Assembly (NCBI GenBank): GCA_027575765.1
Contig: JANBPT010000117.1
Coordinates: forward strand, 1 to 64,000
Length of the DNA: 64,000 bases
Source of the DNA: Tieghemiomyces parasiticus
Taxonomy: Eukaryota > Kickxellomycota > Dimargaritomycetes > Dimargaritales > Dimargaritaceae
Direction of reading: 5' to 3'
Shown: one piece after another, positions 32,001 to 42,629 of the stretch
How positions within the stretch are numbered: the first letter of the stretch is position 1
How the letters are laid out: the number at the start of each line of letters is the position of its first letter
Position numbers and translations under genes: made by a program
The notes under the pieces: generated by a model
What the model was told of the DNA's origin: nothing
The model's database searches: none
The model's input: only the letters and a program-made list of their open reading frames with translations

Positions 32001-32633
32001 ACGCTCGGGGATCTCCTTAAGGGTCTTGATATCGCCCGTCCCGAAGTTGCACATGGGGTGGTCAGGGTCAGTCAGACTGCGCAGTAGTTGGTTTTGGCGC
32101 CATACGTCTCTTTGCAGATTCTTTTTGTGTTCCGAGTCCACCGCCTTGAGTTCGCGATCGGTGCAGTCTTGGTTGAAGAGCGGGGCCAGGAAGAACTGGG
32201 CGAACCGGTCTAAGGCACCTTCAAAGTACTCTGAGTTGACAGTGAAGTGGTAGTTGGTGTGGTTCATGTCGGTATAGGCGTTGGAATTGCCGCCATTGTT
32301 GCTCAGGTACTCGCTGTATTCGTTTTCCTTGGGGTACTTCTCGGTACCCATGAAAAGCAGATGCTCGCAAAAATGAGCCAGACCGGGCAGGTCCTTGGGG
32401 TCGGCAAAGTCGCCCACCTGAACTGTAAGGGCGGCGCTGGACTTGATGGCCTCGTCGGGCTTGGCCCGAATGATGAGGGCCTCTAACTGGTTGGGTAAAC
32501 GGATGAGACGGTACTCGCGGTCGTCGGAGAAGCTCTGCTCCAGCGGGGTCTGGTACACGTAGTACGACAGAGCTGGGTCAGCAGTCAGGTGTTCCAGCTT
32601 GAACCCGGGAGGCGGAGCGGTGGGAGCGGTCAT
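29022..32633 (-). CDS. STE23: insulinase-family zinc metallopeptidase (M16A)
   Basis: This is an insulin-degrading-enzyme homologue; in yeast Ste23 trims a-factor and degrades small peptides. It has 1203 residues and no intron. The start at 32633 (CGCCATGACC) begins MTAPTAPPPGFKLEH. The frame stays open 600 bases further upstream, but that stretch has no family similarity. The inverted zinc motif HFCEH (His87, Glu90, His91) and the distal ligand Glu168 in VDSEHKKN have the same 81-residue spacing as in human IDE. NGGNSNAYTDMNHTNYHF and the middle domains follow. Near the C-terminus is an acidic low-complexity insert with Asp/Glu/Thr/Ser runs and then PAAKKVP, making the protein about 180 residues longer than yeast Ste23. 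It could sit in cytosol or peroxisome; I see no targeting signal. Confidence 0.95.
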   Translation of the reverse strand: MTAPTAPPPGFKLEHLTADPALSYYVYQTPLEQSFSDDREYRLIRLPNQLEALIIRAKPDEAIKSSAALTVQVGDFADPKDLPGLAHFCEHLLFMGTEKYPKENEYSEYLSNNGGNSNAYTDMNHTNYHFTVNSEYFEGALDRFAQFFLAPLFNQDCTDRELKAVDSEHKKNLQRDVWRQNQLLRSLTDPDHPMCNFGTGDIKTLKEIPERKGIDVRAELLKFHQTYYSANLMRLAVFGRDSLDQLTEWVVTKFSGVVNKDRPYPHYDTLPWKPEHLQRVVRSEAAQTSRSLTLTFPLKDFKPQYYCNPGYFAACLVGHEGHGSLMLYLKQRGWITNLSAGCSYSDVFGFDFFNIDVQLSPEGLRHTEEIVAATFEYLRLLHDNPIPEDFFERMRHMSQIEFRYSSKPDGDKYVTHLSSEMRFPWLLPEHLLSGTNLLREYRPDEIRDLLSYLNPDNFFVFILAKGLNLVNPQVEEHYGVHYTVEPVSAKLLARLKAIDRPNPAFHLPLPNDFIPQNLAVDKLNPDGPKQIGAHLLRADGRSRLWHKKDDRFGLPRGSINVVIHSPLANVSPYHAVRLDLLLTLWFDAMNEELYSAGEAGIGVSGNTTPDGISLRIAGFNDKLPYTLEYVLTQLRDFTVASDRFELMKENLVRRYEQFEFSSALSHASGHMDYLTLVNLWRPEERLAAARVITIEDLTVFHREFLRRLCPEVLVFGNFTEEQALTVNTTAHAVLRAPGDPFTETEGATSRSIILPHGARLIRQDTHPNPKEQNAGIILACQIGMEQNFELRAHLKLASDMIFEPFFDQLRTKEALGYIVRSDVRTICSGLMFLDFVIQSEQSPVYLEARILTFLHNYVRQVEAMPAEKFEKHRDALVKEMSEPPRSIGQEAGQIFARIRDSTWEFDLRARDSANLQRLTQASLVAFLRKFLDPASQHFTKLSTHVFPAKHTMLPTSNPEYYHQTAEADGTTNGTAQPGSGTVARTTTSPGCCPYTLSFLGFHAYLVHHHTRVPPQDLIAALRATPVRDGEDVDAMKALVEPLVNKYYEVPALQEDKPKNPTETDGATTAMDTDQPDGASGSESDGEDETAAKPAAKKVPTGRAEGIAKVLADMVSEKVIGSFFDPQGILTTSPLIPLPAQDAPTDGADARASAIYETFSRLPYEPYVVPMADNNSLILDPQQFKSCLNLTSSVLPYLNFKPKY

Positions 32634-34571
32634 GGCGATAGCGATTGGGTATCGGTGGGGAAAAGAGAGAGAGAGCGCGCACGCGGACGATGTGACCGGA
32701 TGCAGGGGCTCAGTTATGTTGCGGATGGTAGAGCCTTGGGGAACCGGGAGGCCGTAAGGGAATGCGTGTGGGCAAGAAAAGCAAGACACAAAGGACCTGG
32801 CGAGTTCGAAAGTGGGCAGAATAGGACGTAAGGCAGGTGAGCTGTCGATCCGAGAAGCGAAGAGGGTTAGTAATCGTCGTGTGCAGCTGATCACAAGCGA
32901 AGAGAGAAGGGGGAAACACGGAGAATAAGTAGTTGCCGAGGGCGTGCGGAACCCAGGCTGATTAAATAGGGGAGATGCTGGTAGGCCGAGTATGCGGATG
33001 GCTGTAGGTTTCGAGATACAGTCGGTCGGTAATTGAGGACAGCCGCAAGGGAGGATGGTCGAATCAAGTCGCCAGGAGAGGTAGAGGTAGAGGGGGGGGG
33101 AAGTCCAAGATGGATATGGCAACCAGAATATGGAAGGAAAGGGTGGGAGTGCTCGCACACCCGTCGCTGAAAGACCAAGTAGGTGGAAGGTACACCGAGG
33201 GCGCAAATGTCCGGGGACGAACGAGGCAAACAAGGCAAGTGGGTCAGCTAAGGAGCAGCAGATAAAGGAGGCGGTTTGGAGACGGGAACAGCCTAAGCCC
33301 GGTGGTGCCTGAACGCAGGTGACCGATGACGACAGGGTGGTGGGTGTTGGTTGGTATCAAAGGCGAGGTAAGCCGACCGGTGGCAGTCGTACTGGCCGTA
33401 TAAAAGGACGAATTCGTTTGCAAGCTCAAGCGGGGGCTAAACCGTCGAAGAAATAGAGACGGAACTTTATATACGCTCCGCAGGGATGACAATGCGACCA
33501 TGTTGCATACATGGGCTTGGTACAGGTGTATATGCTGAAATGCCGCGGGGGCCAGGCAGCGAGCTGCAAACCCACCTCGCCATTACTATTCAGCCGGAGG
33601 AAGAAGGTCGGGTGGCCAGGCGGCATACAGAGAGGATGCGCCAACCCGCCCCATGACCCTTCCGCCGGCCCCCGCAACGTCCAGTGACACGAGTTGAACT
33701 TACAACAGGCTAAACCCTTCCGCGCCACCGTCCCCCTCCCAGACTCCGAACCGTTCCCATTGCCGAACAGAGGCAGAGTCGGCCTGCAGCGACCCGGCCA
33801 CTATGCATGGGAACTGCGCCGCAGCCTTCGATTACGCGCTGTGCGCGATTTCGGGAGAAGGGCCAACACGTGTCCGGGGTCGATGCAGCTCGGGATTAGT
33901 TCCATTAATGAACTTGTGTTTGTGCCTGGGGTCTCCTGCTCCTCACTTGGGCAACCCCACCTTGAAGCGTCAGCGCGCTTGTACAGCAGCGAAGGAATCC
34001 AGAGGCTGGCGACGCGGATTACGTTACTGACCAAACCGGCATCCTCGCACAACCCGGCACGGGCCAGCTCTGGGACTGTACGTGGGGTGGGAACCTGTCG
34101 TCACACCTTACGCGGGGATTATGTTGATACCGGCAGTGAGAAAGAGGGGAGGGCTGTGGCCGCCTCACCCAGAGGAGTACCAGCTATCTAAACGGTCGTG
34201 GTATATCTACGCAACTCTTCCAAAGAGAGACTCGGCGAACCCCAGCACTTACCCGCGTACGTCGCCTCTGTATGAGGGCGGCTGTTGTTTATTTCCAGGA
34301 TAAATGAGAACCTTCCCGTCCAGGTACGCCAACCCCGATTACGTATACCGGTACTTTGCCGTCACCCCCCGACTTTCCTAGCGCCCAGGGCCGTGGTGGG
34401 CTTTGCCCGGCCTGTCGGCACGTCTAACCTTGTCCTGAGCACGACTCAAGGGATGGCTAAGCCGATTCAGCAAGTCTGTTCACGGCTACCGTTCCGTAGA
34501 TAGAATTAACCAGCTGGTGGGGTGACGTTGACCAACCCAGCTCTTTGAACAACCAGGCGGGTCGTTAATGG
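32634..34571. other. STE23 upstream and spacer
   Basis: The minus strand before STE23 is CT-rich. A TATATAAA motif lies on the minus strand near 33,467-33,474, some 840 bases above the STE23 start, too far unless a leader intron exists. Frames of up to 165 codons on plus begin at non-ATG codons and show no domain. Confidence 0.4.
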
Positions 34572-35081
34572 CTATAGGTCATAGTGCACAAAGGTAAAGT
34601 AGCTTTGGGGCTTATCAAAGCACGTCAGTCCATCGGTCCGCAGAAGGCTAACCAGATCGATAGAGATATCAAGTTCACCGCCAGGCGGAAGCGCCGGGGG
34701 TAACATTTCGTCGATCGAACCCGCGTAGAGGTTGGTGGCCTGGTCGAGCGTCACCAGGGCAGCCGCGAGCCCCTCTCGCTGAAATGCCTGCTGTAAGAAT
34801 ATATTCATGAGAGGGAAAACATCCTCCATGTACGCAGCCGCGATAACGGGTCGGTTGACAAGCGAGGCGACCGCAACAATCAGGTCAGAATAATGCCACC
34901 TTAACATGCACAGGCTATCCCTGGGGGATCGCGGCCCCTGCTGCGCCCCGTGCTCATAGCGCCCAAATATGGCTAGGTCCTCCAGACTTCCTTGGGCCGC
35001 CAGAATGACGACGGCCGCCTGCCTTAGCCTGGCCGGAGCTCCGCACAAGAAGCGCATGAGGATCCGCTCGGGCTTTTGAGA
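34572..35081 (-). pseudogene. in-frame continuation of the F-box gene beyond a TAG stop
   Basis: After the TAG at 35084-35082 the same frame runs on for 169 codons to a stop at 34572. The first ATG is at 35057. The translation looks like a real globular protein, with alternating hydrophobic helices (RQAAVVILAAQGSLEDLAIF, SDLIVAVASLVNRP, PLMNIFLQQAF) and an ELDISIDLVSLL strand region. The simplest reading is that the original gene extended to 34572 and the TAG is a nonsense mutation, a tolerated truncation, or a readthrough site. I found no phase-compatible intron that removes the TAG. Confidence 0.5.
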
Positions 35082-36299
35082 CTATTGAAGACAAAGCCAC
35101 GCCTCCAGGCGTGCCTCGGCTTTCCGGCGGAAATCAGCCTCACCTGTATTGGCCTCCCGATATGCCTGCGCCCATTCCCACACGTTATAGGCCAACACCC
35201 AGTCTTCCACCGGGATGAGGCGCTGTAGCTCAGCCTTGGCTTCCAGCCAGCCTTCCGTCCCCCGAACGACCTTGGCGAGGTCAACAATTTCCCGCCGGGC
35301 AGCAAGATAAGCAATCGGATTGTCGGCTAGCCGCAGTTCCCGCCGACAACGCTGGGAGGTAATCGCGAAGCGACGCACCCGGGTGTGGATCCGGCGAAGG
35401 TGACCGCGGGTGGAGTGGAGACTGCGGGAGACATGCTCAGCCAGAGGCGGACTGACGTGGAACAGATCGCGATAGGCCAGGGAGTCCCCGCCACCCACTA
35501 TCTTTAGGTAACCGTCTTGTGATACCTCGATTGGCGGTAGGAATGCCCCCAGCGTATGAAGAGCGGACACAGTCCCGGGTTGCGGCCGGTAAAGGGACCT
35601 GGCGTAGATGTTGCCTAGTGGAGAGATCCCCATACTTTCTAAATCCTGCCCGAGTTGGACATAAAAGTCGCTGACGAGCAAAGGAAGCATGGCCATCCGC
35701 CGTGCGGTACCTGCAAACCCAAGAGGCTCGGCCAAGCGCCGGTGACATGCAAGGCGGAGCCTGGCTCCCGCTGAATAGTGCGAAGGTAGGAGGGCCATCT
35801 GGATCGCTGGCGAAGGAGCAGGCGTACTGAGTTTCCTCTCGGGATCGTCCCAGGACCAGCGTACATACGCCAGCGCCTAGGAGGGGGGAACACGGTAAAC
35901 CAGGGTATGTAAAGCAAACCGATGGGAATACGTAACACGTGACAATGGTGAGCGACGAGCTGTCAGAATGCACTTGTGCGCCTAAATAATTAACCTAAGT
36001 CAGTCCTAAAGTGCTATACAGGTGTAGGCTGGGTAGCCAGGGCCCAAATCTAATCCCCGGGACACGGGCAATCGAGTAACCGTTTACGCCAAAGTGGCAC
36101 TTACGATGCGATCCATCACTGCTGGCAAAGTCGCTACAATCTCACGCAACTGGCGACTAGTGGCCAGGAGCTGGGTCGCGGCCTCAGGATGGCAGTGAGA
36201 AATAATCCGCTTCAGGACTTCGCCCGGTAACCGCCCTAGACCGAAGGGCCCACTGTCGCCCTGAACGAGAGAATTGGTAGCTGGGATAAGAGTGGTCAT
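35082..36299 (-). CDS. F-box protein, two exons, ending at an in-frame TAG
   Basis: Exon 1 is 36299-36105 (65 codons) and ends MDRI at a GTAAGT donor. Exon 2 begins at 35876 after CCCTCCTAG. Both are phase 0, giving 329 residues up to TAG. Residues about 17-65 resemble an F-box (FGLGRLPGEVLKRIISHC, then TSRQLREIV), the module that binds Skp1 in SCF ubiquitin ligases. The rest is predicted mostly helical and matches no repeat family I know, so the substrate is unknown. Codon use is less G/C-biased at third positions than in the housekeeping genes, which fits a fast-evolving gene. Whether the protein ends here or continues to 34572 is open; see the next entry downstream. Confidence 0.6.
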
Positions 36300-37829
36300 A
36301 CCGCTACCCCTATGGTAGGCCTTAGGGAAGAGATTAAGTTTAGGAGAGCAGCTCAAGCCAATTGAAAAACTAAGGTGGATATTGCAACCGCCAGCAGATA
36401 ATATGAGGACAAGAGGGTGAGCTATAGTAGTTAGTCGGGTTTCGAAAAGAATAGCGCCGAAGTGATGAAGATGTCGAAAGATTTGAATACTGCTAGCTAT
36501 ATAACGCGAGTGAAAGTGGCTAGGTCGGATAGTCTAATAGGCCAGGGAGTGCATCACGTTGAAAAAAACAACCAACCCGCCCTATATACACATAGGAATA
36601 TGGATAATCTATGCCGTATGGGGGTCCGTTGTGCCCCCCCTCCAAGATTTCAGCAGTCCAGAATCAGTTAAGTTGGCTCACCTGCCGTGCGCATACTACG
36701 TCGCTACTGCCCTAAAGACAAACTAGCATTCTTAAAATGTTTTTCTTTCTTTGAGAATTCCGTGTGAAATATGGCGTCACTGGCTACCGAGATGTACTAC
36801 TTCGCAGTCGCCAGGGGCCCTCGGAAGACTGCCTTGCAGGTGGTGCGAACAATCATTGGACGGTGTGAAATGCATGCCGTAGATGGTAATACCAGTAAAC
36901 GTAGGAGTCGCTGGCGACCAATTATTCGCGCGGTTGGTAAACTAGTCCCCAGCAGTAGATCAACTTCATAGGTGCAGTCAAGGAGCTATCCTGGCCTGAA
37001 ATGTAGCCAGAACCACCAAGTCCGCACGCATTCTTACCCTCCCACGCACTCACAATCAGGATTTATCCGGAAGGATTGAAGTGCCACGGCAAACCTAATG
37101 GTGGGCATTGTCCGAGCTGCGACCAAAGGGACAGTCACCCCAGTGGACTTCGCTCCCGACCTGTTGCCCAGTCTCCAGTAGCCAATAAAAATCCTCCCTA
37201 GCTGGTGCCTTTGATTCATCGATCGTGGTTCTGGGGCACTCAAGCGGCGGCAACCTTAGCGGTTGGGGAGATTATGTCCATCGGCGCCAATTAGTGGTGG
37301 AAAGGCTCAGTGGGTTGCTAAACATTTCTAACCCCGCGTCGCGACGGGCGCTGGTGGTGTACCACGGCGTGGAAATGTCCTCACAAATACCCAACCGACT
37401 GTCGAAGGAGGGTGCCCCTTCTGAGACAAGTGTGATTATTGCAGCCCATGGGGCTACCATAACTACCGGAGACTACACACTTCGGTTACTTCTCCTTTCT
37501 ACTCCAAACCCGACCTGGTCGTCTTCCATACTGCTCAAACCGCCCGCCACATAAGGGCCCGCCCCCTTGTCATTCGGGGTGAAGGTCAGCTACTCTTACC
37601 CCCGCCTAGCACTTCCATCGACCCGCGATAGCCTACTTATCTGTAGGACTATAGATGGAAATTTCACCATTCCGCATTCAACCACCCACAGGGCTAAAAG
37701 CCAAAACAAGGAATCCACCCGCGATTACCAAGGCGGGTTACTAGCCTAGTCACGACTGTACAGATATTCCTGAGGGGTCCTACCTATACATGCTCCTAAT
37801 GCTTTTACTAAAAGTGCTTGCTATCCCCC
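36300..37829. other. intergenic, AT-richer, no supported gene
   Basis: Frames here are short. The best is ATG 36771 to 36971 (66 residues, basic, no signal or domain). I do not support it as a gene. Confidence 0.4.
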
Positions 37830-38063
37830 CTATTTTTCCTCGACCTCAACATACCTCTTCTTTAAGCGCCCCCAAAAAATCCTGCACATTGCAACCGGGG
37901 AACCTTCTGTCATCTCTTGGTAAAATGATGGTTTCCTAGTATCGGCATCCAAAAGCCGACGTCCGCAGAAACCCTGCAAGCCACGATAATTCCTTGCAGG
38001 AACGACTTCGACCTCCGTAGCACTAGCGATTGGACGAACCAAGCGACATACAAAACCCTTCAT
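37830..38063 (-). CDS. possible small protein, 77 residues
   Basis: An ATG-started frame encodes 77 residues, basic, with three Cys and a highly charged end (RLKKRYVEVEEK). It lacks a signal peptide. A TATATAAAAA motif (38157-38166, minus strand) lies about 95 bases upstream, which is the spacing seen for better supported genes here. There is no family match. It may be a short gene or a first exon. Confidence 0.3.
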   Translation of the reverse strand: MKGFVCRLVRPIASATEVEVVPARNYRGLQGFCGRRLLDADTRKPSFYQEMTEGSPVAMCRIFWGRLKKRYVEVEEK

Positions 38064-38156
38064 GACTAACCACCGAACCCCAGACCAAGACCCATCCTCC
38101 CATACATTTCCCGTCTATAAAAGCCAACGAACCCAACTACCGATAGTTTAGCTTGA

Positions 38157-38166
38157 TTTTTATATA
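38157..38166 (-). promoter_or_regulatory. TATA-like box upstream of the 77-residue frame
   Basis: TATATAAAAA on the minus strand, about 95 bases before the ATG at 38063. Confidence 0.35.
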
Positions 38167-39814
38167 AACACGCACCGATTGCAACAAAGTAACCCTCAGG
38201 GTCTCTACTACCACATCTAGGTTTCTTAACTGTGGTAAAATTAAATGATTTCTCTCAAGATAAACAATAAGCCAGATGCGAGGTGGTGTAGTTGATGTGT
38301 GGTGGGAGGTCCAGCCCCCTCCCCCGGCTGAGTCACCCCTCCGCCAGCACACTGTGGCAGCACAGTAGTACCGGAGCCGACGAGGGCTCCCCATACACAA
38401 CGACCCACTCACGGGATATCATTTTCTCTATATGGCCTGAACTGGTCAGTTAGTAGCACGACCGGCTTGTATAAGGAAGGGCATCAAGCCCCCCTTTTTA
38501 AGATAGAGATTTTTCTTATCCTAGTTTTACACGCATCTCGTTCCTTTACCGTATCTCGCTGCCTACTTTCATCTTGTCTTGTTACTTCCCACCTCAGGCG
38601 CTCATTTATTAAGTAAAAACCACCACAGATGTTTTTATTGACGCCGACGAAACGCCTTATAAACGGCGGGAGTGCTTCTGGTATGAGGTCCTCATCGGTT
38701 CGTGGCTTGTTGAAAGCATAGAAAAGAGTGAGTAATTACTGTGGTGGTTGACGGGCTGTCAAGATGGTAGAGATAAGGGTACAAAAGGTCCCGTTAAGGG
38801 TACTAATATGACTCTTAATGGAGTAGCGCGTTAATAACAGGATAAAGTGACAAGCCAAGAAATCATAAGGATATGTGTTCGTAGGTTGTCATCGGTACGC
38901 TGTGGCGTACAAAAGGTCGTTTTCGGAGATCACTCTAGACCTATCTATATTGAAAAAGCGTTGATGATATGACGGTGGCATAATAAAGATTTGGAGGCTT
39001 GTCCCTCATGGATTGACCAAACCATATATACCATATTGTAGCTTTAAATCGCAACATAAGCAAACCGGTCAGGGTAAACCTAACCACGTAAACGCTTGTC
39101 ATGACAAAACGCTGAACCGAACGCAGTAGTTTACCCCGCCACGTCCTGTCATAAACCCTACCACGATAGTGCCTTGCGACTATTCTCGACCTGGTCAGGG
39201 CGGACCGCAGCACCCTCGACGTTCTGGAGGTTCTAAAGAGAAGTATGCATATCGCAGCTTTATTTTTGAGAGGGGGAGGATCCCTTCGGTTAGATCGTTA
39301 CAATTGTTCTTTACCGAATTCCAGCATTGGCTGACCTCCACCTGAGACGCACGGCCAGGGCCGGTATGGCCGTCTTCGTTCCCTTCATGAGGTCGTTTAT
39401 AAAGAGCATCTTGGCCATCAACGTCACAGACTTTAGTCGAGTGTATGGGGCCGACAAGACGGTCAAGGCTGGAAATTTCCGACCGAAATTTCTATTATTC
39501 CTGGCGAAGGGGGAGGGGAGATACATCTTTGTCAAGACGCGGGATTCTGTGCCATAGCCACGGGTGTGACATGCAGCGGAGTTTGAAGGCCTGGGGAAGT
39601 AATGCCATAAGGACTGTTACGTACTGTAGACTGGTGTTTAATTGCAGGGCGTTAGAAGCGTGAGAAGCAATGACGATCGGGTGACCTGAAGGATAGCGGG
39701 CTAAGCCTAGGGCCAGAGAGCCGAAGGGGGCGAAATTCCGCGGCCTTCGGACCTCAGAAGCCGTTGCTTGGCATTGCCCAGGACCGGCCGCGGTTCCGCA
39801 CGGAGTGTGGGTGT
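38167..39814. other. intergenic, AT-rich
   Basis: There is no supported gene. A plus-strand stretch at 39,366-39,557 (64 codons from ATG) translates to plausible protein but has no domain. I leave it unannotated. Confidence 0.4.
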
Positions 39815-39821
39815 TATAAAT
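39815..39821 (+). promoter_or_regulatory. TATA box upstream of the LURP/Tubby-like gene
   Basis: TATAAAT lies 182 bases before the ATG at 39997. Confidence 0.45.
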
Positions 39822-39996
39822 GAGGCGCCAAGCCGCGATCCGGCCGTTCAAGCAAGCACCAAAAAAACAACCACCTCGAGTGTGTACACCCCCCGCCCAC
39901 ACCACGACCTTGACTGTCCGCTTCCCAATCTACTGAACTTTCTACGCACAGACCTGGTACAGCTATCGCCCTGCCCGCCGTCTAGCCTTGTTCGTC

Positions 39997-40851
39997 ATGA
40001 AGAGCGGTAAGTGCCATCTGATGCGACTGACTGGCCTCCATAAGGGAAGGCAGCCTGCCAAGCCTGCGCCCCGTTACCAACTCGCGTACCGCCTGCTACC
40101 CCTATCTTCCCCCCCACATGTTGCGTATTCACCGCCAGACTACCCCCGCGTTTACAGCGTCCGCGCGGACCAGAAAATAGGGCGCAACAAGACCATCCTG
40201 GACGAGACAGGCCAGGAGGTGTACCATAAGCGTTCGACGGGGGCCCTAGGTGCCTACAAACAGTTGTACCGCGCCGACACTGGGGTCCTGCTCTGGGAGC
40301 TCACTGCCCTGGGCTTCCTGGGTAGCCACCGTCATTATGTCCGGGCCGCCGCAGCCCGTTCCCCACGCGGCAACCAGGACGACCAGGTGAGCCTGGACCT
40401 CGACGAAGATGCGACCATTTATGGCGACGAAAAGGCCGAACTTCCCACCAGTGACACCCAGTCAGCCGCGGAGTCCGACCAGAGTGTACAGGTCGTCAAC
40501 CAGTGCGGGTTCCACCTGGGCCGCTACACCTTCGGCTACGGCGGGGTACGGTACCAGTGGCGCAACGTCCGATACCCCGCGGTGCACCTCAAGTGTTACC
40601 AGTTGCCGGAGACCGACGAGGAGAAGCAAGTGGCCGACCCCGCAGTAGCGGACCATGATGCCCCCGGTGTCCTGGTGGCCGACTACGAAACCTGTGCCTT
40701 CACCGGTGGCCCGCAGCCGCTCAAGGTGTACCTACCGACCAAGGGCCCGTCTGACGATCTCGTTGCCCTGCTGGTACTGACCGCCGTCGACCTCGGCGAG
40801 CTCACCGTCACCAAGCGCCTAAACACCGCCCATGGTCACATCGGATTCTAG
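39997..40851 (+). CDS. probable Tubby-C-terminal/LURP-one-like protein
   Basis: The preferred model has a 10-base first exon (39997-40006), a 132-base intron with GTAAGT and CACCGCCAG ends, and a second exon 40139-40851, giving 240 residues. The intron length is a multiple of three and open, so an unspliced 284-residue product cannot be excluded by frame alone. The canonical sites and pyrimidine tract favour splicing. The start MKSDYPRVYSVRADQKIGRNKTILDETG and the later YRADTGVLLWEL and FHLGRYTFGYGGVRYQWRNV show the alternating strand pattern of LURP-one/Tubby C-terminal-like barrels. Fungal members are small cytosolic proteins of unknown role, often thought to bind membranes. The family call is tentative; that the gene is coding is better supported by its G/C-ending codons. 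Confidence 0.6.
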   Translation: MKSGKCHLMRLTGLHKGRQPAKPAPRYQLAYRLLPLSSPPHVAYSPPDYPRVYSVRADQKIGRNKTILDETGQEVYHKRSTGALGAYKQLYRADTGVLLWELTALGFLGSHRHYVRAAAARSPRGNQDDQVSLDLDEDATIYGDEKAELPTSDTQSAAESDQSVQVVNQCGFHLGRYTFGYGGVRYQWRNVRYPAVHLKCYQLPETDEEKQVADPAVADHDAPGVLVADYETCAFTGGPQPLKVYLPTKGPSDDLVALLVLTAVDLGELTVTKRLNTAHGHIGF

Positions 40852-42500
40852 TAGCCCCGATAGACGTATTGGCCCTTGGTCGGTTGAGCCCACTCGTCTT
40901 CGCAGTTGGCCTATGGTACGGTTGTCTGTCTGCCTGGCATATTGGAGGACAGAGGGGTATTCGCACAAACCTAACTACTCCATACCGCTTACCGACCCGA
41001 CTGAAGTTGGGTTTAGAGATCGATTCGCAAGTGAGAGTCCAAGGAGCAGGCAATGTTGGCCCCAGTTTGTGCACTCAAAGCGACCCTACCATGTCAACGA
41101 AGGGCTAAATAAACTCGCTGCTGTTCACTTATGCTAGAGAGCTGGAGTAGGAATGGCCAATTTGCCCCTCCCCCCCTCCTTCCATGTGTCAATGGCCCAT
41201 GTATGAGCCGTGGCGTACCTCCAACTTAGAGTCGGCTTTCTTGAGGAGTTGGCATTGGATTGTGTAGCTCTAAGGTTGAACTACCGCTGTAGTTCGCAGC
41301 CACATTGTTCTCTAGTCACCATCAATAATCACCCGCATCCCTACTTGATCTTACGCTATGGACAGTGTACCTATAGACCCCTGCCGGCAAGTAGCTCCAT
41401 CGTGGCAATGTCATGGTGGACTAGCCCGTGGATACAATGGCCTACCAAACTGCTCCCGCATGGCTTTCTGGCGAGCATAGTCGAAGGGGTAGCACAGTTT
41501 CGCCAGTATACCGTCTCCTTCGCGAAACCTGAGTTACCTTGGGCGCAGACCAGCAATCGCACAGGCAAGTAAATAATCGAACCGGCAGGGTATCCTCTAG
41601 ACATACCCATAGGTCTGTAACTCCTCTGTTTGGTGGCCTTGAGGAGATGGGCAGACCACTCCTCCTTCAATTCCTGGACCAAGGGTTCACCTACCTCCCC
41701 TCTAAGGTTTAACCCGGAGGGAAGGGTGGCCTCCGTCTGGCTGGTTTAGCCTACAGGTACTTGTTGATACGTGCCGCATGTGCGTTAGGCCGTGCCATGA
41801 CTGCGATGTCGTGGCCTGCATCGATACGTCTTGTGGTGCTATGGGAAACCCGGGAAAACATGGCGGTTATCCGAAGAGGCGCAGCAGCCTCCCTCCGTAC
41901 AGTTGGGCATGGTATATTATGATGTCGCCAGCTGAACGCTGGCCTCCATTTTAAACTGTTTGTCAAGGGTGATTCACCACCTCCGGCCGTGGTTGCCAAG
42001 GTCAAGTGAAGCCAGCCGACCCGTGAGTCGTGAGCTACATGCTCAGTCGGAGAGGGGGAGGGAGTGAGAGGTAAATTAGGGGAGTAGTACGCCGGCTTGA
42101 TGGAATATCGCGGTCGGGTTCGTCGATCTAGCACCGGTTAGGGGTCCCGTGCTGCTACCGTGCCGTGGCTAAGCCAGCATTGGGTGGCAGTGGTAGGGTC
42201 CAGTGTGGCCGGCTAGGCCATTCCTAGTTAGGACGGTTAGATTTATGTACAAGCATTTCCTTATTCCCACTGTCCTTGGTGCACTTTGAAGCATAGAATA
42301 CTCGACTTCCCAGCATGGTTGGCAACAAAGGGGCACAGTGAATGTAACGCTCAGAGAGATGAGGAGAGCCTCCGGATACCGGTTTATGGATCGTGTTGGC
42401 ATTGCGAATCTTTGCAATAGTAACAGCGACGCTACACGATGGAACAGCTACCGTACGGACCGGGACACCATGACTGATCATTACCGATATCCTCGACTCG
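40852..42500. other. intergenic region
   Basis: An AATAAA at about 41,108 may end the preceding gene's transcripts. I see no supported gene on either strand. Confidence 0.45.
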
Positions 42501-42508
42501 TATAAATA
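42501..42508 (+). promoter_or_regulatory. TATA box of the 101-residue secreted protein gene
   Basis: TATAAATA lies 129 bases before the ATG at 42630, with a leader of CACC/CCA repeats between. Confidence 0.6.
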
Positions 42509-42629
42509 CGACGGCTGACGCCCAGCTTCCTCACCCGTACGAACCCATCCACCTCACCCATTGCCGCACTTCTGCACTCACCCACCCACCCACCTTCCAG
42601 CCATCTGTCCATCACCCCCACCTCCCACA

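Noticed and set aside
33694..34191. 165-codon plus-strand frame
   Set aside because: It begins at TTG, has no ATG near its start, no domain and mixed codon use.
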